A stretch of DNA of 64,000 nt from positions 21,894,922-21,958,921 of the forward strand of contig NC_086248.1 of the NCBI RefSeq assembly GCF_021018805.1, read 5' to 3'. The notes under the pieces are model-generated. The model was given only the letters and a program-made list of their open reading frames with translations, was not told the DNA's origin and ran no database searches. Position 1 is the stretch's first letter; each line of letters begins with the position of its first letter. The position numbers were made by a program, and so were the translations under genes. Of the stretch, positions 1 through 15,795 are shown in pieces. This DNA comes from Prinia subflava. Lineage: Eukaryota; Chordata; Aves; Passeriformes; Cisticolidae.

Positions 1-1030
1 GGAAACCCTCTAGTCCATTCTTCTGCTCAAAACAGCAGATTGCACAGAACCATGACCAACCAGGATAATGCCTTTCCTCCAAAGTCAGACACTTCCCAGA
101 CTTTCTGGGCAATCTGTTGTAATGTTTGATCACTCTCACAGTGCAAGGTTTTTCTTATCTTTAAACAGAAATCCATGTGCTTCAGTTTCTGTTCACTGCC
201 TCTTGTCTGGTCATTTTACTCCACTGAGGAGAGTCCAGCTCTACCTTGTTGAAACTGTCCTATCAGTTATGTGTACATACTGACAAGATCCCTCTTGAGT
301 CCTGAGCCTTTTCTTTTCCAGTCAAGACAAGCACAGTTCTTTCAACCTCTTCTTATACAAAAGATGCTCCAGGTCCTTATTTATCTTGGTGACCCTTCAC
401 TGGACCCACTGCAGTATGTCCACATTTTTCTTGTACTGTGGATCCCGGGAGTGCCCACAGTGCTCACAACACAGCCTCACTGATGCTGAACAGATGGGAA
501 AGATCTGTCATTTATTCTCAGCTCAGTTCTCCTGCCTCGCTCATCCCTCTGAACAGCAGCACAAACATCTGGTACACCAGCCACCTCCCCCAGTTCTGCA
601 TCATCTGCAGACTCATTCAGAGCTCATTCTGCCTCAGTATTCAGTTCAGTACTGAAGATTTTAAACAATATTGGATTGGGGATTGACCCCTGGGCTACAC
701 CTCTATGAATTAGCCTCCAGCTGCACGTTGTGACACTGCCTATAATTCTATGAGCCAAATTGTTCAGTGAGTTTTCAGTCCACTTCACTGTTCACTTCTC
801 TAGTCCCTACTTCACTGCTTTGTCATTGAGAATTTTGCAGGACACAGTGCCAAACACGTTACTAAAACTGAATATCCATTACTCTCCCCTCATCCATCAG
901 ACAGTTCATCTTAATGCAGAAGGCTATCAGGTTGGTCAGGCATGGTTTCCTCTTCATAAATCCATGTTGGTTACTCCCAGTCACCATAGTTTTCTTCATT
1001 TTGTCCTAGTTTTGGCTTGGACAGAGTTCA
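1..1030 (-). mobile_element. Old CR1 LINE fragment (minus orientation), part 1
   Basis: The plus strand reads like the reverse complement of CR1 ORF2 C-terminal and downstream sequence. Phrases typical of CR1 include the second-site CACTGGACCCACTGCAGTATGTCC, written here only as a degenerate match, then the block around 485-515 and the reverse-transcriptase piece at 915-975 (TCAGGTTGGTCAGGCATGG, ATAAATCCATGTTGG). It is heavily diverged with no open frame. It probably continues at 1480-1710 after an LTR insertion, and beyond position 1. The family call is by recognition; the exact subfamily is unknown. Confidence 0.65.
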
Positions 1031-1035
1031 TTTTC

Positions 1036-1440
1036 TCGCAGTAGCCTTTAGGGGGCAGATTTTGGAACTGTAGGCACAGTTGGGTGGTTATTCTATACCA
1101 CTCACACCATCTCTGGGTGTCAGAAATCAGGGACTTCACTTGCAAAGAGAAGAGAATGTGACACAGGGTGGAGGAAAAACATGAGCATGAGGATCTGGGG
1201 GAGCATTTTGTCTTTGTCTTGGTGGCCACCGACACATGGAGCCTGGATGTGTTGGTTGGTTGGTTTGTCAGTCAGTCAGTGGGTGAGCACCCTCTCTTGT
1301 ATACTTTTATTATTAATATTGTTGTTCTTACTATCTTATCTCATTGCTGTTCTCCTGTCTCAACTCAGAATATCTGCCTTTTGTCTCCCTCTCGCAGAAC
1401 GGGGAGGAGGAGAAAGGAACAGCTGCCTGGAAATGGCTTC
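1036..1440 (+). mobile_element. Endogenous-retrovirus LTR relic (probable solo LTR)
   Basis: The block 1290-1435 has the layout of an avian ERV LTR end on the plus strand: a T-rich segment, then TTATCTCATTGCTGTTC, then CTCAACTCAGAATATCTGCC, a pyrimidine run, and a GGGGAGGAGGAGAAAGGAACAGC-type stretch. It sits between two CR1 minus-strand pieces, which suggests insertion into the CR1. Ends and target duplication cannot be fixed by eye, and no internal viral genes are present. Confidence 0.5.
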
Positions 1441-1479
1441 AAGGAATATTGTTGCATCACCTTTCCCACTGATAGAGAT

Positions 1480-1710
1480 GAGACCTGTAGCTCTTCATAT
1501 CTTCCCTCTTTCCTTTCTCCAAGACTGGAAATTGCTTTCTTCCAGTCCTCAGGGATCCTACTGCTTTAAATCAGCTTCCCAAGATATTGAATGACCTTGC
1601 AATGTCATTGGATGGCTTCTTCAGAATTCTTGGCTGCATCCCATCAGACATGTTCCTGTATGTCAAATTTGTTTAAATATTCTCTAACCTGATCCTCCTA
1701 CATAAAAGTT
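1480..1710 (-). mobile_element. Old CR1 LINE fragment (minus orientation), part 2
   Basis: The plus strand resembles the reverse complement of a CR1 ORF2 segment common in bird genomes. Markers are AATGACCTTGCAATGTCATT, then GGCTGCATCCCATCAGACATG, then CTAACCTGATCCTCCTACATA. It has the same orientation as the copy at 1-1030 and would lie further 5' in the element, consistent with one CR1 split by the LTR. Confidence 0.6.
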
Positions 1711-4044
1711 TAAAAAGAAAAACCTATTGCATGAGGGCTATGAAAATGACAGGGAACATTTTTCAGAGTAAAATTAAAGGACTTTGGAGCAGGATTAAAC
1801 AACAGCAGAAATGACACAACAAATTTAGGGAAACATGAGTCCCTTAAAAATTTAAGCTGTCACGGCATAGGGCCTTGGGCTGTTTTGTTTTACTAAAGGC
1901 TATGGCACAGCTTAACACAGGAACACTTTCAAGGTCAGGTAAATTTATCTTAGTATCATTTATACTGTCCTCATAGAAGAAGTCAATGGTATCATTATCA
2001 CAAAAGTCCACATTTCAGTGCAGGAAATCTTGCTAGATTTCTTCTGTTTCTCTAAGTAGTGACAAATTAACCTATTATGCCATATAGAAATGGATGGTAA
2101 CATGAATTTGTGAGTTGCAAATTAATATGCCTAGTTCTATTTCAATGTTTTTATCAACATAAAAAACTAATAAGAGAGGTTATTTGATTTCACTTATGAC
2201 ATGCACTTGTGTCTAGGGATTCTTCCAGATTTTAGTGGGAAATAAAAGCAACCCACAAATCCTGAAATACACCAAATTTTATTTGCAGCAAAATGACAGG
2301 CCAGTAAAATGGCCTTTACCTTACCATGTGGACAGTTAATGAGGAAATCAATTTATTACATAGTGGTTTTTTTAACTAAATTTCATCATACTACAAACAA
2401 GAACTGTCATAAGACTGTTGATCCTCAACTGATTATACCACTTGATGTACATTCATTTACTTCATGTATTTCAGGTGTTGCTTGCAGAGACTGTTATGTA
2501 TAAAAAAAACATAGAGCAGAGCAAAAACAGAAAAACAACAGCTGTTCAGAAATCTCAGAAAACTAGAAGCAAACTAAATCATGATTAGAATTCTTAGTCC
2601 ATACTTTAATCCAAGCCCAGAAACTCCCTTAATTATCAAGAGACTCCACATCAGAAAGGAACATATCCTGAAAGTAACTATTTCCTTCCGTTAAAGAAAC
2701 CAACAGCAAAATATATATATGAAAAAGTCATATATATGTCATATAACCAGTCTATTAGTTTAATCTTTTCCTCTTAAAAAACGAGTAAACATTCCAGAAG
2801 GTTCAAAGAAAGGATAACTGAGGGGTACACTGATATTTCCTGAAAAAATAATTTCTGTAAGTTTTTTTCTTTTTTTTTTCCCTTTGAAGTGCTCACCACT
2901 GGTCCTTTATCTATGCATTTTAAAAAATAAATTTACAGTAAGATTACACTGAATACTTTAAGAATTGAAGCTAGAGTTTGAAAATGACAAAAAAATCTTC
3001 TGATGAAAAACAACACCCACTCCCTGCTTTGGAGTGGGCTGGGTTTGCTCTAGGAATAAAAAGAAAAACCGTGCTCCACAGTGTAACATGCTTTAATCAG
3101 GGTAAGAAATTTTGCTAGTGCAATATCCAGGTTCACATACACTTCTTCTAACAGACTGCAGACATGGGGAGAGTTCTGCAGTATTTCTAATTTTTTCTTT
3201 GAAATGCACAATCTTATGAGAACTGAGTTCTCAAATTGCCCAAATAACAAGAAAGTGATATGATCCAGATCTTTAAGTAATTGCAATGATGCTGAAATTA
3301 ATGGAAATATGAGATTCAGAAGGTTCGGATTAGTTTCTCCCCAAAAAACCTCTTAATTTGGAGAATGTCCATGTATCTATTGCTTAATAAAAGGTATACA
3401 TTTTGAACATGACTTTTAAAAAACATACTTTAGTCGTTTATTAAATGCAAATGCCTTTACTTTAGGACCTATCAGTTAAGCATCAAGCAATTCTTCTTAC
3501 TGTATTTCATTTGAAAGAGAGTTTTAAACCTAAGAAGACATAATCATAGTCTGTTTATTTGCCTAGGAAAGGAAAACCAAATACATTTGAAAATTGTGGG
3601 GAATATCATGGATATTAAACATAGCTCTGGTTTTCACTATATTTCTCAGGAATAAGTGTACTTACTGGAGGTTATAATATTACACATGTAAATGCAGGTT
3701 TACATTCATTTTAAGAAAGTTTTCAAAAGGAACTTTATATAGAACTTTTATTTACTTCCTATGTGGTAGATAATTATGTTCTTCAGTGTGCTACAGCCAA
3801 AACTGTTATAGCAGTTATAATTCACAACCAAGTAATGATAGTGACAATCAGAACTTGGAAACAATAGCAACCAGATTTTTAGAATGCTAATTTATTCCAA
3901 GAATATAAAAGCAGGCTATCTTGTTTCTGTTACTGTGCTCTCACTTGACTGAAAGAATGTTAAGATGAATTAATAACTTCAGGTAAAGCAGTCTCATTTA
4001 TGTGCAAAATGTATAAGGTAAGCTAGATTTAAATAGTGTCATCA

Positions 4045-6399
<2,355 letters not shown>

Positions 6400-7539
6400 T
6401 TATTTTATTTTTTTATACTTGTGGAACAGGACATTCTTTGAAGCCTTGCATACTACACATGCAAGCAGAAAATGTTTAACACTTTCAGAACAGTTATCCA
6501 ATGTTGGTTTTTTTTCCAAATGAATCCAAGTGACTGAAGCAGGGCCTGCAAGAGATTACCATGCAGCAAATACCAAAGAAAGCAAAAGTAATGCTTGATC
6601 CATCAAAATTTGCAAAAAAAAATTTGTGCTAAAATGAAAATACAATCTCCAAATATGAGTGATTTTTTTCCAAAAATGCATTAAACTGTATTTAACAATC
6701 AAAAAATAATGATAAAAAAAGCACAAAGGCCAGTTTTGTCTGTAGTATACAAAGTTCATACTGATGTAATTAACACTGGAAATGTAGATGTGAATGAATT
6801 AGGAAATCTTAAGAACTTGTAAGAATTTATTTTACCCTAGTTTCCCTTTGATGGCATAGAACAAAACCAAAAATTATCTATATCTATCATCCTTTTCTAC
6901 TCTTTTGAGCCAATTTTCATCAAGACATTGCTTAATTGGTTTCAGAGTCCTGACCTCATGACTGGTACTGTGGGCAGTACGGTACATTCACAAAGGGGAA
7001 GACTCACTGAACATTAGTTAACACAAAGGACAACCATTATTCAGCTCCTCCAATGTGTCAAATGAACTCAGTGTTGTAAATAGATGTTACAGATTCCACG
7101 CTCTTTCATAGGCCGTGTGCATGTGGAACACTGGAAGCACAGTAAAATATTCTACACTGTCTACAAAAACTGACAGAGCAATCCAGTGCAGTACAGCACC
7201 ATGAAGAAACACAACTTCTGTCTCCAGTTCCAAAGGGAGCTGCAGCTGCTCTGTCTCTGTGCCTAGGCTTTACATGCTCAGACACATTTCAGCATCGCAA
7301 GCCATACTGACAATTATTCTGCTCCAGAGCAATCTTGCTCCCTTTGTTAAGTCCTGTACCAATACAGCCTCAAAGCACATACATGTCCAAATAGAGCAGG
7401 ACACCTCACAAGGGTTGCTATGGTGGTCAAATGCAGTACTGATTTGTATGACTCTTTATAGGAAAATTCAGCCCAATCTGGTGAAGTGCCTAATATACCT
7501 GTGTACTTGAAACACTTGCTTTATTTTACAAGACAGGGG

Positions 7540-7690
7540 GAAAAAAAAAAGCAAGAAAACCCAACCTGACCCAAATAAACCTCTCCTCCCAAAAAAAAAA
7601 CAAACCCAACACACAAACAAAAACAAAAAAAATACCCCAACCAAACACTCCCACCCAAAAAACCCAAAAAACAACCAACAACCCTTTCTT
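7540..7690. repeat. A/C-rich low-complexity tract
   Basis: A run of A-blocks broken by C, CC and CCC (AACCC, CAAAC, ACCCA types), almost without G or T. It looks like degenerate tandem sequence, not a named element. Confidence 0.85.
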
Positions 7691-7811
7691 AACAAATATA
7701 TTTTATCCTTTAAAACAAAAAAAACCACAACTATAGGCATTACCTAAATTTTTCTTATGTTTGATATTCTTAACTTCTTTAATATTCATATTCACACCTT
7801 TGTGGTATATC

Positions 7812-7911
7812 ACAAAAAGAAAACCAAAAAAACCCCAAACAAACAAACAACCAACCCCACCCAACACAACAACAAACAACAACAACAACAACAAAACACA
7901 CCAAAAAACAA
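7812..7911. repeat. A/C-rich low-complexity tract with (CAA)n
   Basis: Begins AAAAAGAAAACC and includes (CAAA)n, CCAACCCC and a (CAA)n run at about 7866-7891. It gives false open frames on both strands (poly-Asn/Gln or poly-Val). Confidence 0.87.
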
Positions 7912-8066
7912 CCTTTTCTCATGTGGATCTGCAGGCTGTTTTGCACTGCCAGAATGTAATGTGTATGTGTCACAGAGTCCTTTTGAACACCTACCTGCTA
8001 TTAGAAATTGCTCATTTAGGATCTAATTTCATGCGTTTACATTAAGAGTGTTAAGTGGTTCACTTA

Positions 8067-8477
<411 letters not shown>

Positions 8478-10756
8478 TCAAATGCAACAATAAGGCAAAT
8501 ATGTTTGCAATCAATTTATACGTCAGTATAAGAAGTACTTTCAAAATTGTGGCATTACACATGAAACTAATAATTACAGCTGAAAACAAACTAGAGGTAA
8601 ATGAACTGTCTCAAAGATAACTTAGGATGTAAAGTCTTTTCACAAGCTAATAGTTTCCATATCTGCATTGCTGCATTGCTGAAAATAAAAAAATACTTCT
8701 ATTTAACTGCATGACTGCACCAAATTACAGCACATTTGAAGGTAAAATTATAAAGCCACCATCTCCATCCTGCCCATGAAGACATACTACGTGTAGATAG
8801 TTTTTCTGCCAAAGTACTTGTAGTAAAGAATCTCTTAACTCTCACATCTTCAATTCCATGTATAGGTCTATTGACAATATTATTAAAAGTACATAATCTC
8901 CTGATAAAGTCAATAGATTTCAGTTTAAAAAACCTTATGCATAATAAACAAAATTGAGGAAATATTTCTTAATCTCATACTTCAAATTAGAGTTTTTCCC
9001 AGCTGCATTCAGCTATGCTGAAAATAAATTAACATTTTGGATAATACTTCAAGATATTCTCCAGGACCTCTGTTTTTATTATTTAATTTGTATATCTCAA
9101 ATCTACATAAATCAGGTAAGGCTATAAAAAATTCAAGTCTTATGAAATTTATGAATATCATTAGTATTGGAAAAGAAAATGTAAACATTAATTGCCTGTG
9201 ATAGAATCATCTTACAAAATACTATACATGTGGCTGCCCATCAGGAAATAAAGACTCCATTTCTTTGATATTAAATTGAAAGCATTTTTTAATTAATTTG
9301 CCTTTGATCAGAAAAAATAATAACAAATCACTTCTGATTCTATAAACTGTGTTGCTGCACATGTAATGAAATTATGTAAATCTGATTCAAAAGAAAGTAC
9401 ACATAAAGTTCTTGGTATTTTAATATTTCACAGTTCAGTCCAAGGTATGAAATCAGAAACATTCAAGATAACAGGAAAATTCAGCTCACTGAATAGCATG
9501 AAATATTAATATAATTTAACATCATTGAAAATGTTTGCTGTCAAATATTGTTAAATCTAATAATGTCAAATCCTGGCAGATGTGTATATCTTGACACAAC
9601 ACAGAAATTTTAAGATACAGGATACAAAATTATGATATGGGAAGTCAATCCACTATGTTTACACACTTAAAGCAATCATTAACACATTGTTGACAGACAT
9701 ATTCAGAAAGGTATGGCACATATTTCACAATGTAATAGTTTTCTCGACCTGCTCTTGATACTGTGCCTGATGAACCCATTATTATTTTATTTAAGTAATT
9801 TGTCTTAACAGAAAGTTAGAATATATAAATTAATAAAAAAGTTTTCCAAAATGCTCAGTACACAAATACAAAAAAACATTGGGAGAGCAATTTTTAAAGA
9901 ATATTTATAAATAAGGGTTCAAAATTATACGTACAAGTGCTTTAAAGTAGCTTCACTTGTCTGTTCCTACTGAGAAATTGATTTTTACGTCCACAGAATA
10001 GCACTGAATACCAGTGTGTTCAGCAATGCACATCTTTACATACTTCATGAAAATGTGAAGAGACATAGAAAATCAGAATATACATTTTAATCACATTTTA
10101 GAAATTCATCTCCCTCATTGACAGCAGAGCTGTAGCTAATGCAGTTGTGAGATTGATCATAAATTCTTTGCCAGACTTAGGAGACTAACCAAATACTTTG
10201 TTATTCTTAAAGTATCACCGTTCATCCAAGAATGCCCACATGGATATATGGCAGTATATAATTCAGATTTGTAAATATCACGAAAAACATAAAAAATTTA
10301 AAAATATTAACATTAAATTCAGATAAAACTTTTTTTTAAAGTTTCATTCTTTGGAAAAATAAAGTTTTAATTAAATATGTCTCATAAAAAACAACTGAAT
10401 GATAAATTTCAGGTTCTCTAAAACATAATAGAAGATTTTTGAATCAATTTTTTATACTGAAAAGCCAAATAACTCATAAAAATGTCAAAATTAACTACAA
10501 ATCATTTTATTTCTATTTAAACATTCAGGTTCTGTGCTTGTTTGTTCAACATAAAAACAATGCAGAAAACATTACAGATTTATAAAACACTTCTGAGGAT
10601 GTCTTATTTGCATTTTGACAATAAATTGCTCAAAAAATCCCATCCAGGTCTATGAATCTGTAACTTCACAAACTTAAATTGAGGATTATATACATCCCTA
10701 ACAGGAAATCTACTCGAGTCAGAAGTTATTCAGGCTGACAGAAAACACTCGCTGTA

Positions 10757-11110
10757 ACTCATAGAACCATCACAGGATCACAGAATTTGGGGGCCCTAAA
10801 GATCTCCTCATTCTGACCCCTTTGCCATGGACAGGAAAACCTTCCACTAGGCCAAGTTCCTCAGACCTGGCCTGGCCGTGAACATTTGAACACTCCCAGG
10901 GATGAGGAATCCACAACTTCTCTGGGCAACCTGTCCCAGTGCCTCAGCACCCTCAGAGTAAAGAGCTTTTCCTCCTGAAAGAAGGAATCTATGGATGTAA
11001 ATCTACAGCTACCCCCTTCAGTCTAAGCCATTCCCCCTTGTCCTGTCACTAGGTGCTGCTGTGGAAGTCCCCGTGCAGCTCTCGTGAGGGCTCCCTTTAG
11101 GAACTGGCAG
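10757..11110 (-). mobile_element. CR1 LINE 3' end (minus orientation)
   Basis: The plus strand is the reverse complement of a CR1 3' UTR. It has the tail region CACAGGATCACAGAATTT, then ACCTTCCACTAGGCCA, GGGCAACCTGTCCCAGTGCC and CATTCCCCCTTGTCCTGTCA. The copy is 5'-truncated and relatively well preserved. Confidence 0.85.
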
Positions 11111-11139
11111 CTGCTCTGAGGTGTTCACAGAAAGGGCCG

Positions 11140-11310
11140 CCAGGCCGCCATCGGACCAAGCTGTGAGGGCAGTGGCTGAGTCCCGTCCCAGAAGCATTTA
11201 CAGGATGTGTAGATGTGGCACTGAGGGACATCCTTTACTGGGGGAATTGGCAATGCTGGATTAACAGTTGGACTGATGACCTCAAATGATTCTCTGATTC
11301 TCTTAGTCAA
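11140..11310 (+). mobile_element. CR1 LINE 3' end (plus orientation)
   Basis: Plus-strand CR1 3' end: TGTAGATGTGGCACTGAGGG, then GCTGGATTAACAGTTGGACT, then GATGACCTCAAATGATTCT and a degenerate ATTCTCTG tail. It abuts the opposite-strand CR1 at 10757-11110, making a 5'-to-5' inverted arrangement. Confidence 0.78.
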
Positions 11311-12792
11311 AAACTACATTTCCATTACATTAACAACCCAAAACTAAGGGAAGACACAGAAGGCCAAACTAATGGTTTTGTTTTTACACACAAAGAACAC
11401 TCTTTCTTTGTAATTAGATCTAAACCAGCAGGCATGTAATGATTCCCAACATTTTTCTGTCCTCTGGGATTTTGCACAGATTTTTTTTCTCCATTATCCT
11501 TCCTGATACCTGTTTGACTTGTACCAACTTAGTCAGTGAACAATTTTTAAAAATGTCTAAATGTAGCTGGGATGCATTCTGTGTATTGATCCAACACATG
11601 CATTGATTATTCTGTTTCGTAAATTGAAAAGATGCTCTGTATCAGTTTGCTGAAAAAGAGAACATTTCAAACCAATTCTGTTGAAGTTATGTTGAGCTTT
11701 TAGAAAAATCCTATGGGATATAAAATGTTCTTAAAATAACAAACCGGAAAAAAAAGTCTATGATAAGTTATTTTGCATGGCAATTAAAGCCCTGTTCTTT
11801 TAGGATTATTCTGTGTACTCATTCAATGTTGGTCTTCTTTTGATCTGAGTTCTTAGAGCTGTGTGAACTTCATGATGTTTGCACATAAACTCTCAAGCCT
11901 AAATTTAAACATCAACCTCCTCTGGTTACCAAAATATTAATATTGATCTTATGCAATTGTTCTTGGCTTTCATGTACCCTCTTTCAATAGCCTGGAGAAA
12001 AAGACTTTTCATCTTGTTTGTAAACTAGAAATATTTACTCAGTTTCAGGGAATATTCTTTCTTTAATGTTAGAAGAATGACAAGATTAGATTTCTGACTG
12101 TAAGATCATATCTCCGTGAATTTAATTGAAAGACATTTCTGTTGCTCTGTTTCCTTTCAACTGAAGAAATATGGCAATTCAAAAGTGATATTAAGCATTT
12201 AAATATGTAACATGACTACTATTTGAAAGGTGTCATATTGCAATTCAAGGTTTTTTTGGTGTAATGACTTTGACTACAGTATCTGAAATGTTAAATAAAT
12301 TTCTGGTATCTGAAATGTATAATAGAATAATTTATACTTTAGAGGATTTTGCACTCTTAAACTTATTATTCATGGTAGGAGTAATTTACTGTTTTCCCCT
12401 TGTTACTAGATTAAAAATACACATTTTAAATTAAATTCTTACTGTTGCTGTGTTTTCATTCACACTATCCAATATTCTAGCTTAGACGATTAGTGAATCA
12501 TCTAATAATTAAATCAGAATCTGGATACAACCAAAAGGTATAAACAGTAATCTCACACATTAATAATTCAGATGTATAAATACAATTTGAACTTCATACA
12601 TGTTTTTAACACATATGAGTTGAGCAAAAAATCAATTTTTGAAATATAAAATAAACTTCAGGTTTTTATCAGAAAACTGAAGTCAACAGCTCTAAAACGT
12701 AACCAATTTGACAACATTTCATAATTTTCATCTTAGTTATAGTCAAACTAGATTAAGGGAAGCTGTGAACTGACACAGGTACACATTTACCA

Positions 12793-12823
12793 CCCACCCC
12801 CCCACCAAAAAAAAAAAAAAAGA
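12793..12823. repeat. C-run followed by A-run
   Basis: ACCACCCACCCCCCCACC directly followed by 14 A residues. No flanking retroposon is recognisable. Confidence 0.9.
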
Positions 12824-13436
12824 GTTTAACATTTAAACTCTGAGAGGTCACAGAAATTCATCTTCCATATATCTCCCTTTTTTAACAGTCATAATATCTA
12901 ATGTAGTTTAAAAACACAAAGAAGAAACTCCTATAAAAACAAAACCTTATAAAAAAGAAGGAATAGAAAGATGCAGAAGAGGACAGGACATAAGTAAAAG
13001 AATTATATTATATACATGATTCCTGCATTGGAAGGTAGGAACTACTACTGAAAAAGAAAATGGTAAATTAAAATTAATATCAAAAAAATTCAGATAGCAC
13101 ATAATTGGACTGTAAAAATGGCTATTAAAGCTAAAATGAGGTTGGCCTACTGCTGAAAAGAGGATGGCCTTACATGACAATTTTATAAATGATCACAATT
13201 TTATCATTATTCTAGAAAATTTCTTCAAAGAAATTTAACGGTGCAATTTATTATCAGCCTCCAAATGTAAAAAGAGAAGGCCTCCTTCACAGATCATATA
13301 GTTCCCAGCAGCATTTTACGAGAATCTCACATTTTCTCTGAAATGTTTTGTCCTTGCTGTTGTCAAAAAGACCACAGATCATATCCAGTAGATTAATTTT
13401 TGCTGCTTCCACCTTATTGCATTCTGTATCAATATT

Positions 13437-13480
13437 AAAAAACAAAACAAAACAACAAACCAAAACCAAAAAACAAACAT
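13437..13480. repeat. A/C-rich low-complexity tract
   Basis: (AAAAC)n and CCAAAACC-type runs, same character as the tracts at 7540-7911. Confidence 0.85.
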
Positions 13481-14929
13481 GACTTTAGAATCAGACTGAT
13501 GAAAAAACAATGACTTTGCTAGGACGTCAATTTAAGCTAACAGTTCACTATCAAAGCATAAGGTGGTTTGCTGGTAGTAACATCCTACTGTATAATTTCT
13601 TATAAAACCCCTTGACAGCAATAAAACAATAAAGCAGGAAACAAATTTTACAATATGTCCTTTCAGGTTAATATTTACTGTGTACTTAAATATGCTATTA
13701 TGGAATGCAGAAAGATAAAATGTTGATTTGTTTATAATCAATTTTGCACGTCCAGGGTAATTGCAGATTAAATCTGAACAGCAATGAGGAATAAGATTTT
13801 TGTTACATGTTGCAAAAAAATGTATGATACCTACTAACCAAGCATTTCAAATTCATTACCAAAATTTGTAGAAAAGTAAATCTGGGGAAAAAACCACATT
13901 ATTATGAGTTTGCAGTCACAATGACAGGTTCTGATTGGACAGCTAGGACTCCAGGAGCAGAAGCTCTGGCATGCCAGGTAATTCTATGAAACTGTAAGCT
14001 ATTGAAAATGTTAAGAATTACTGGGAAAGGAACAGTGGACAAAAGAGAGAATAGCATTCTGTCCTCATACAAAAACCTTCAAAAATTTCATTTCCATGTT
14101 GAATTTTACATGTAGTACTGCTCTTCCATTTAAAATATGCAACATTAGAACTAGGGGAGGAAAACAAAAGATCAAAGCTACTGAGGAAATAAAGACCAAT
14201 TAAACAGACTGCAAATCTCGTTTTCTGGGGGATGAAGTACAAGTGTTCAAAAAGTTGTTGGACAAATACACAGAAGAAAATCTTATTGAGAGAGAAATTA
14301 TTTGTGGCATGCATCAGTGGAAACAGAAAATACTGTATGTCTTGATTTAGCACCGTTTAATTCACCATTTTTTCCCTAATCACCCTATTATTAACCCTAA
14401 TAACCCTATTATTGTCAAGTACCAATATGCTTTTGGTCTCGCTGCAGATTTTTATTCTAATGTTTTATGATAAGGAATACGATATTCTTCCAATTACAGT
14501 GTTCATCTTGCTTTTCTACTAGAAAGAGTAGAGCCTGTCAGCACCAAGGACAGAGCAGTGCCCTGAACAAAAGTTAGCACAAAGTTATCCTGTGGAAAGA
14601 AATTTAGAATGTTATGAAAAATAGGAAGTACAAGAAAAAGGAAGTGCAGCTGCCTCAGAAATCATCAAAATAACATAAGGCTAAATATTGTGAAAAGGCA
14701 ACCATGGAATGAGGCAGAGGGCGGTAACAAAACTTGTAGAATTCAATTGTCATTAAAATGAAGAGAAAGAAAAAATTAGCAGGAAAGGAGAATGAAGAAC
14801 ATTTTCCCTTATATAGATTAAAAATGTTTAAATAAAATTAAGAGAAGGTCAGGGGGAAGGGAACAGCTTAAGGACCATTCAGAAAATGCAGACACATTCA
14901 AGGGAACAGGGTCTAATTAAATTCAGTAC

Positions 14930-15480
14930 TTAAACAGAAGCAGTCAATGAACTATTAGCAATTATCTTCAAGAACTTATGGAGAACACGGGAGATCTCAC
15001 ATGACTGAGCAAGGTCACATGTATTAATTGCCTCAAAAACTGGAAGAAAGCAGAACCAAGGAACTAAACAAATATCTGTGTATCTAATTTGTCCCGTCAA
15101 ACTGGAAAAATTATATGCTTTATCTTCTTTTACAATGACATATCCTTAAACATATTTAAATTATCCTAAGTCCTGACAAGAAAGATATGGTAGCTGTCTA
15201 GAAAGAAAATCAATGAGCTGTTACTAGCCCATCATTTGCAATAAGATTTTAAAACCAACACTGATCCTAAGCAAAGTAATGGAACCTCCAACATAAAACA
15301 CTATTTCTAAAGTGTTAAAGGAAAAAATTTAATCACCAGTAGTTAACATGGTTTTATGGAAAATTGGCCATGTCATACAAACAATATGTTTTCCAGATTA
15401 TAAACTCGGGTGACACAATATATTTGGATTCCTTTAACCACTTAAATTAATGACATATGGCTTTCTTATTAAGATTTGCC
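14930..15480 (+). mobile_element. Ancient CR1-type LINE fragment (plus orientation)
   Basis: Plus-strand remnants of a LINE ORF2 region. TTCAAGAACTTATGGAGAAC corresponds to the usual 'IFENLW(R)T' segment. GATCCTAAGCAAAGTAATGG and TTAACATGGTTTTATGGAAA correspond to the segments leading to reverse-transcriptase motif A. ATATTTGGATTCCTTTAACC is motif A itself, with the catalytic Asp codon changed. Strong divergence and many indels suggest an old insertion shared with other reptiles. Boundaries are approximate. Confidence 0.6.
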
Positions 15481-15795
15481 ATCACATAAAATTTATTTAG
15501 CACGCAGTAAATGGTTTGCAATTAGACAATTATAGTATTTTGAAGCAAAAAAAAAATCAATAAATAATTATCATTAGACAATAGAACTTATTCAATTGGC
15601 TTCATCTATACTTTTTTTTAGCCCAATCATAACAGTTTGTTACAGAAATATTACAGAAAAATAGGTGAGCAACACTGCCACACATTTTCAAGATGCTTTA
15701 ACCTGATATGTACTACAGGTGTACACATCTTCTTGAACACATGTACCCACATAAGCACTGCTTTTTCTCATATGCAGTGGTTCGATTTTTAATTG

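Noticed and set aside
7468..8045. Several frames rich in Phe, Val, Gly (minus) or Asn, Gln, Thr, Pro (plus).
   Set aside because: They come from A/C-rich low-complexity tracts and have no domain or splice support.
14378..14412. TTAACCCTAATAACCC, resembling an interstitial telomeric repeat.
   Set aside because: No tandem TTAGGG/CCCTAA units are present, only AT-rich CCCTA-containing sequence.
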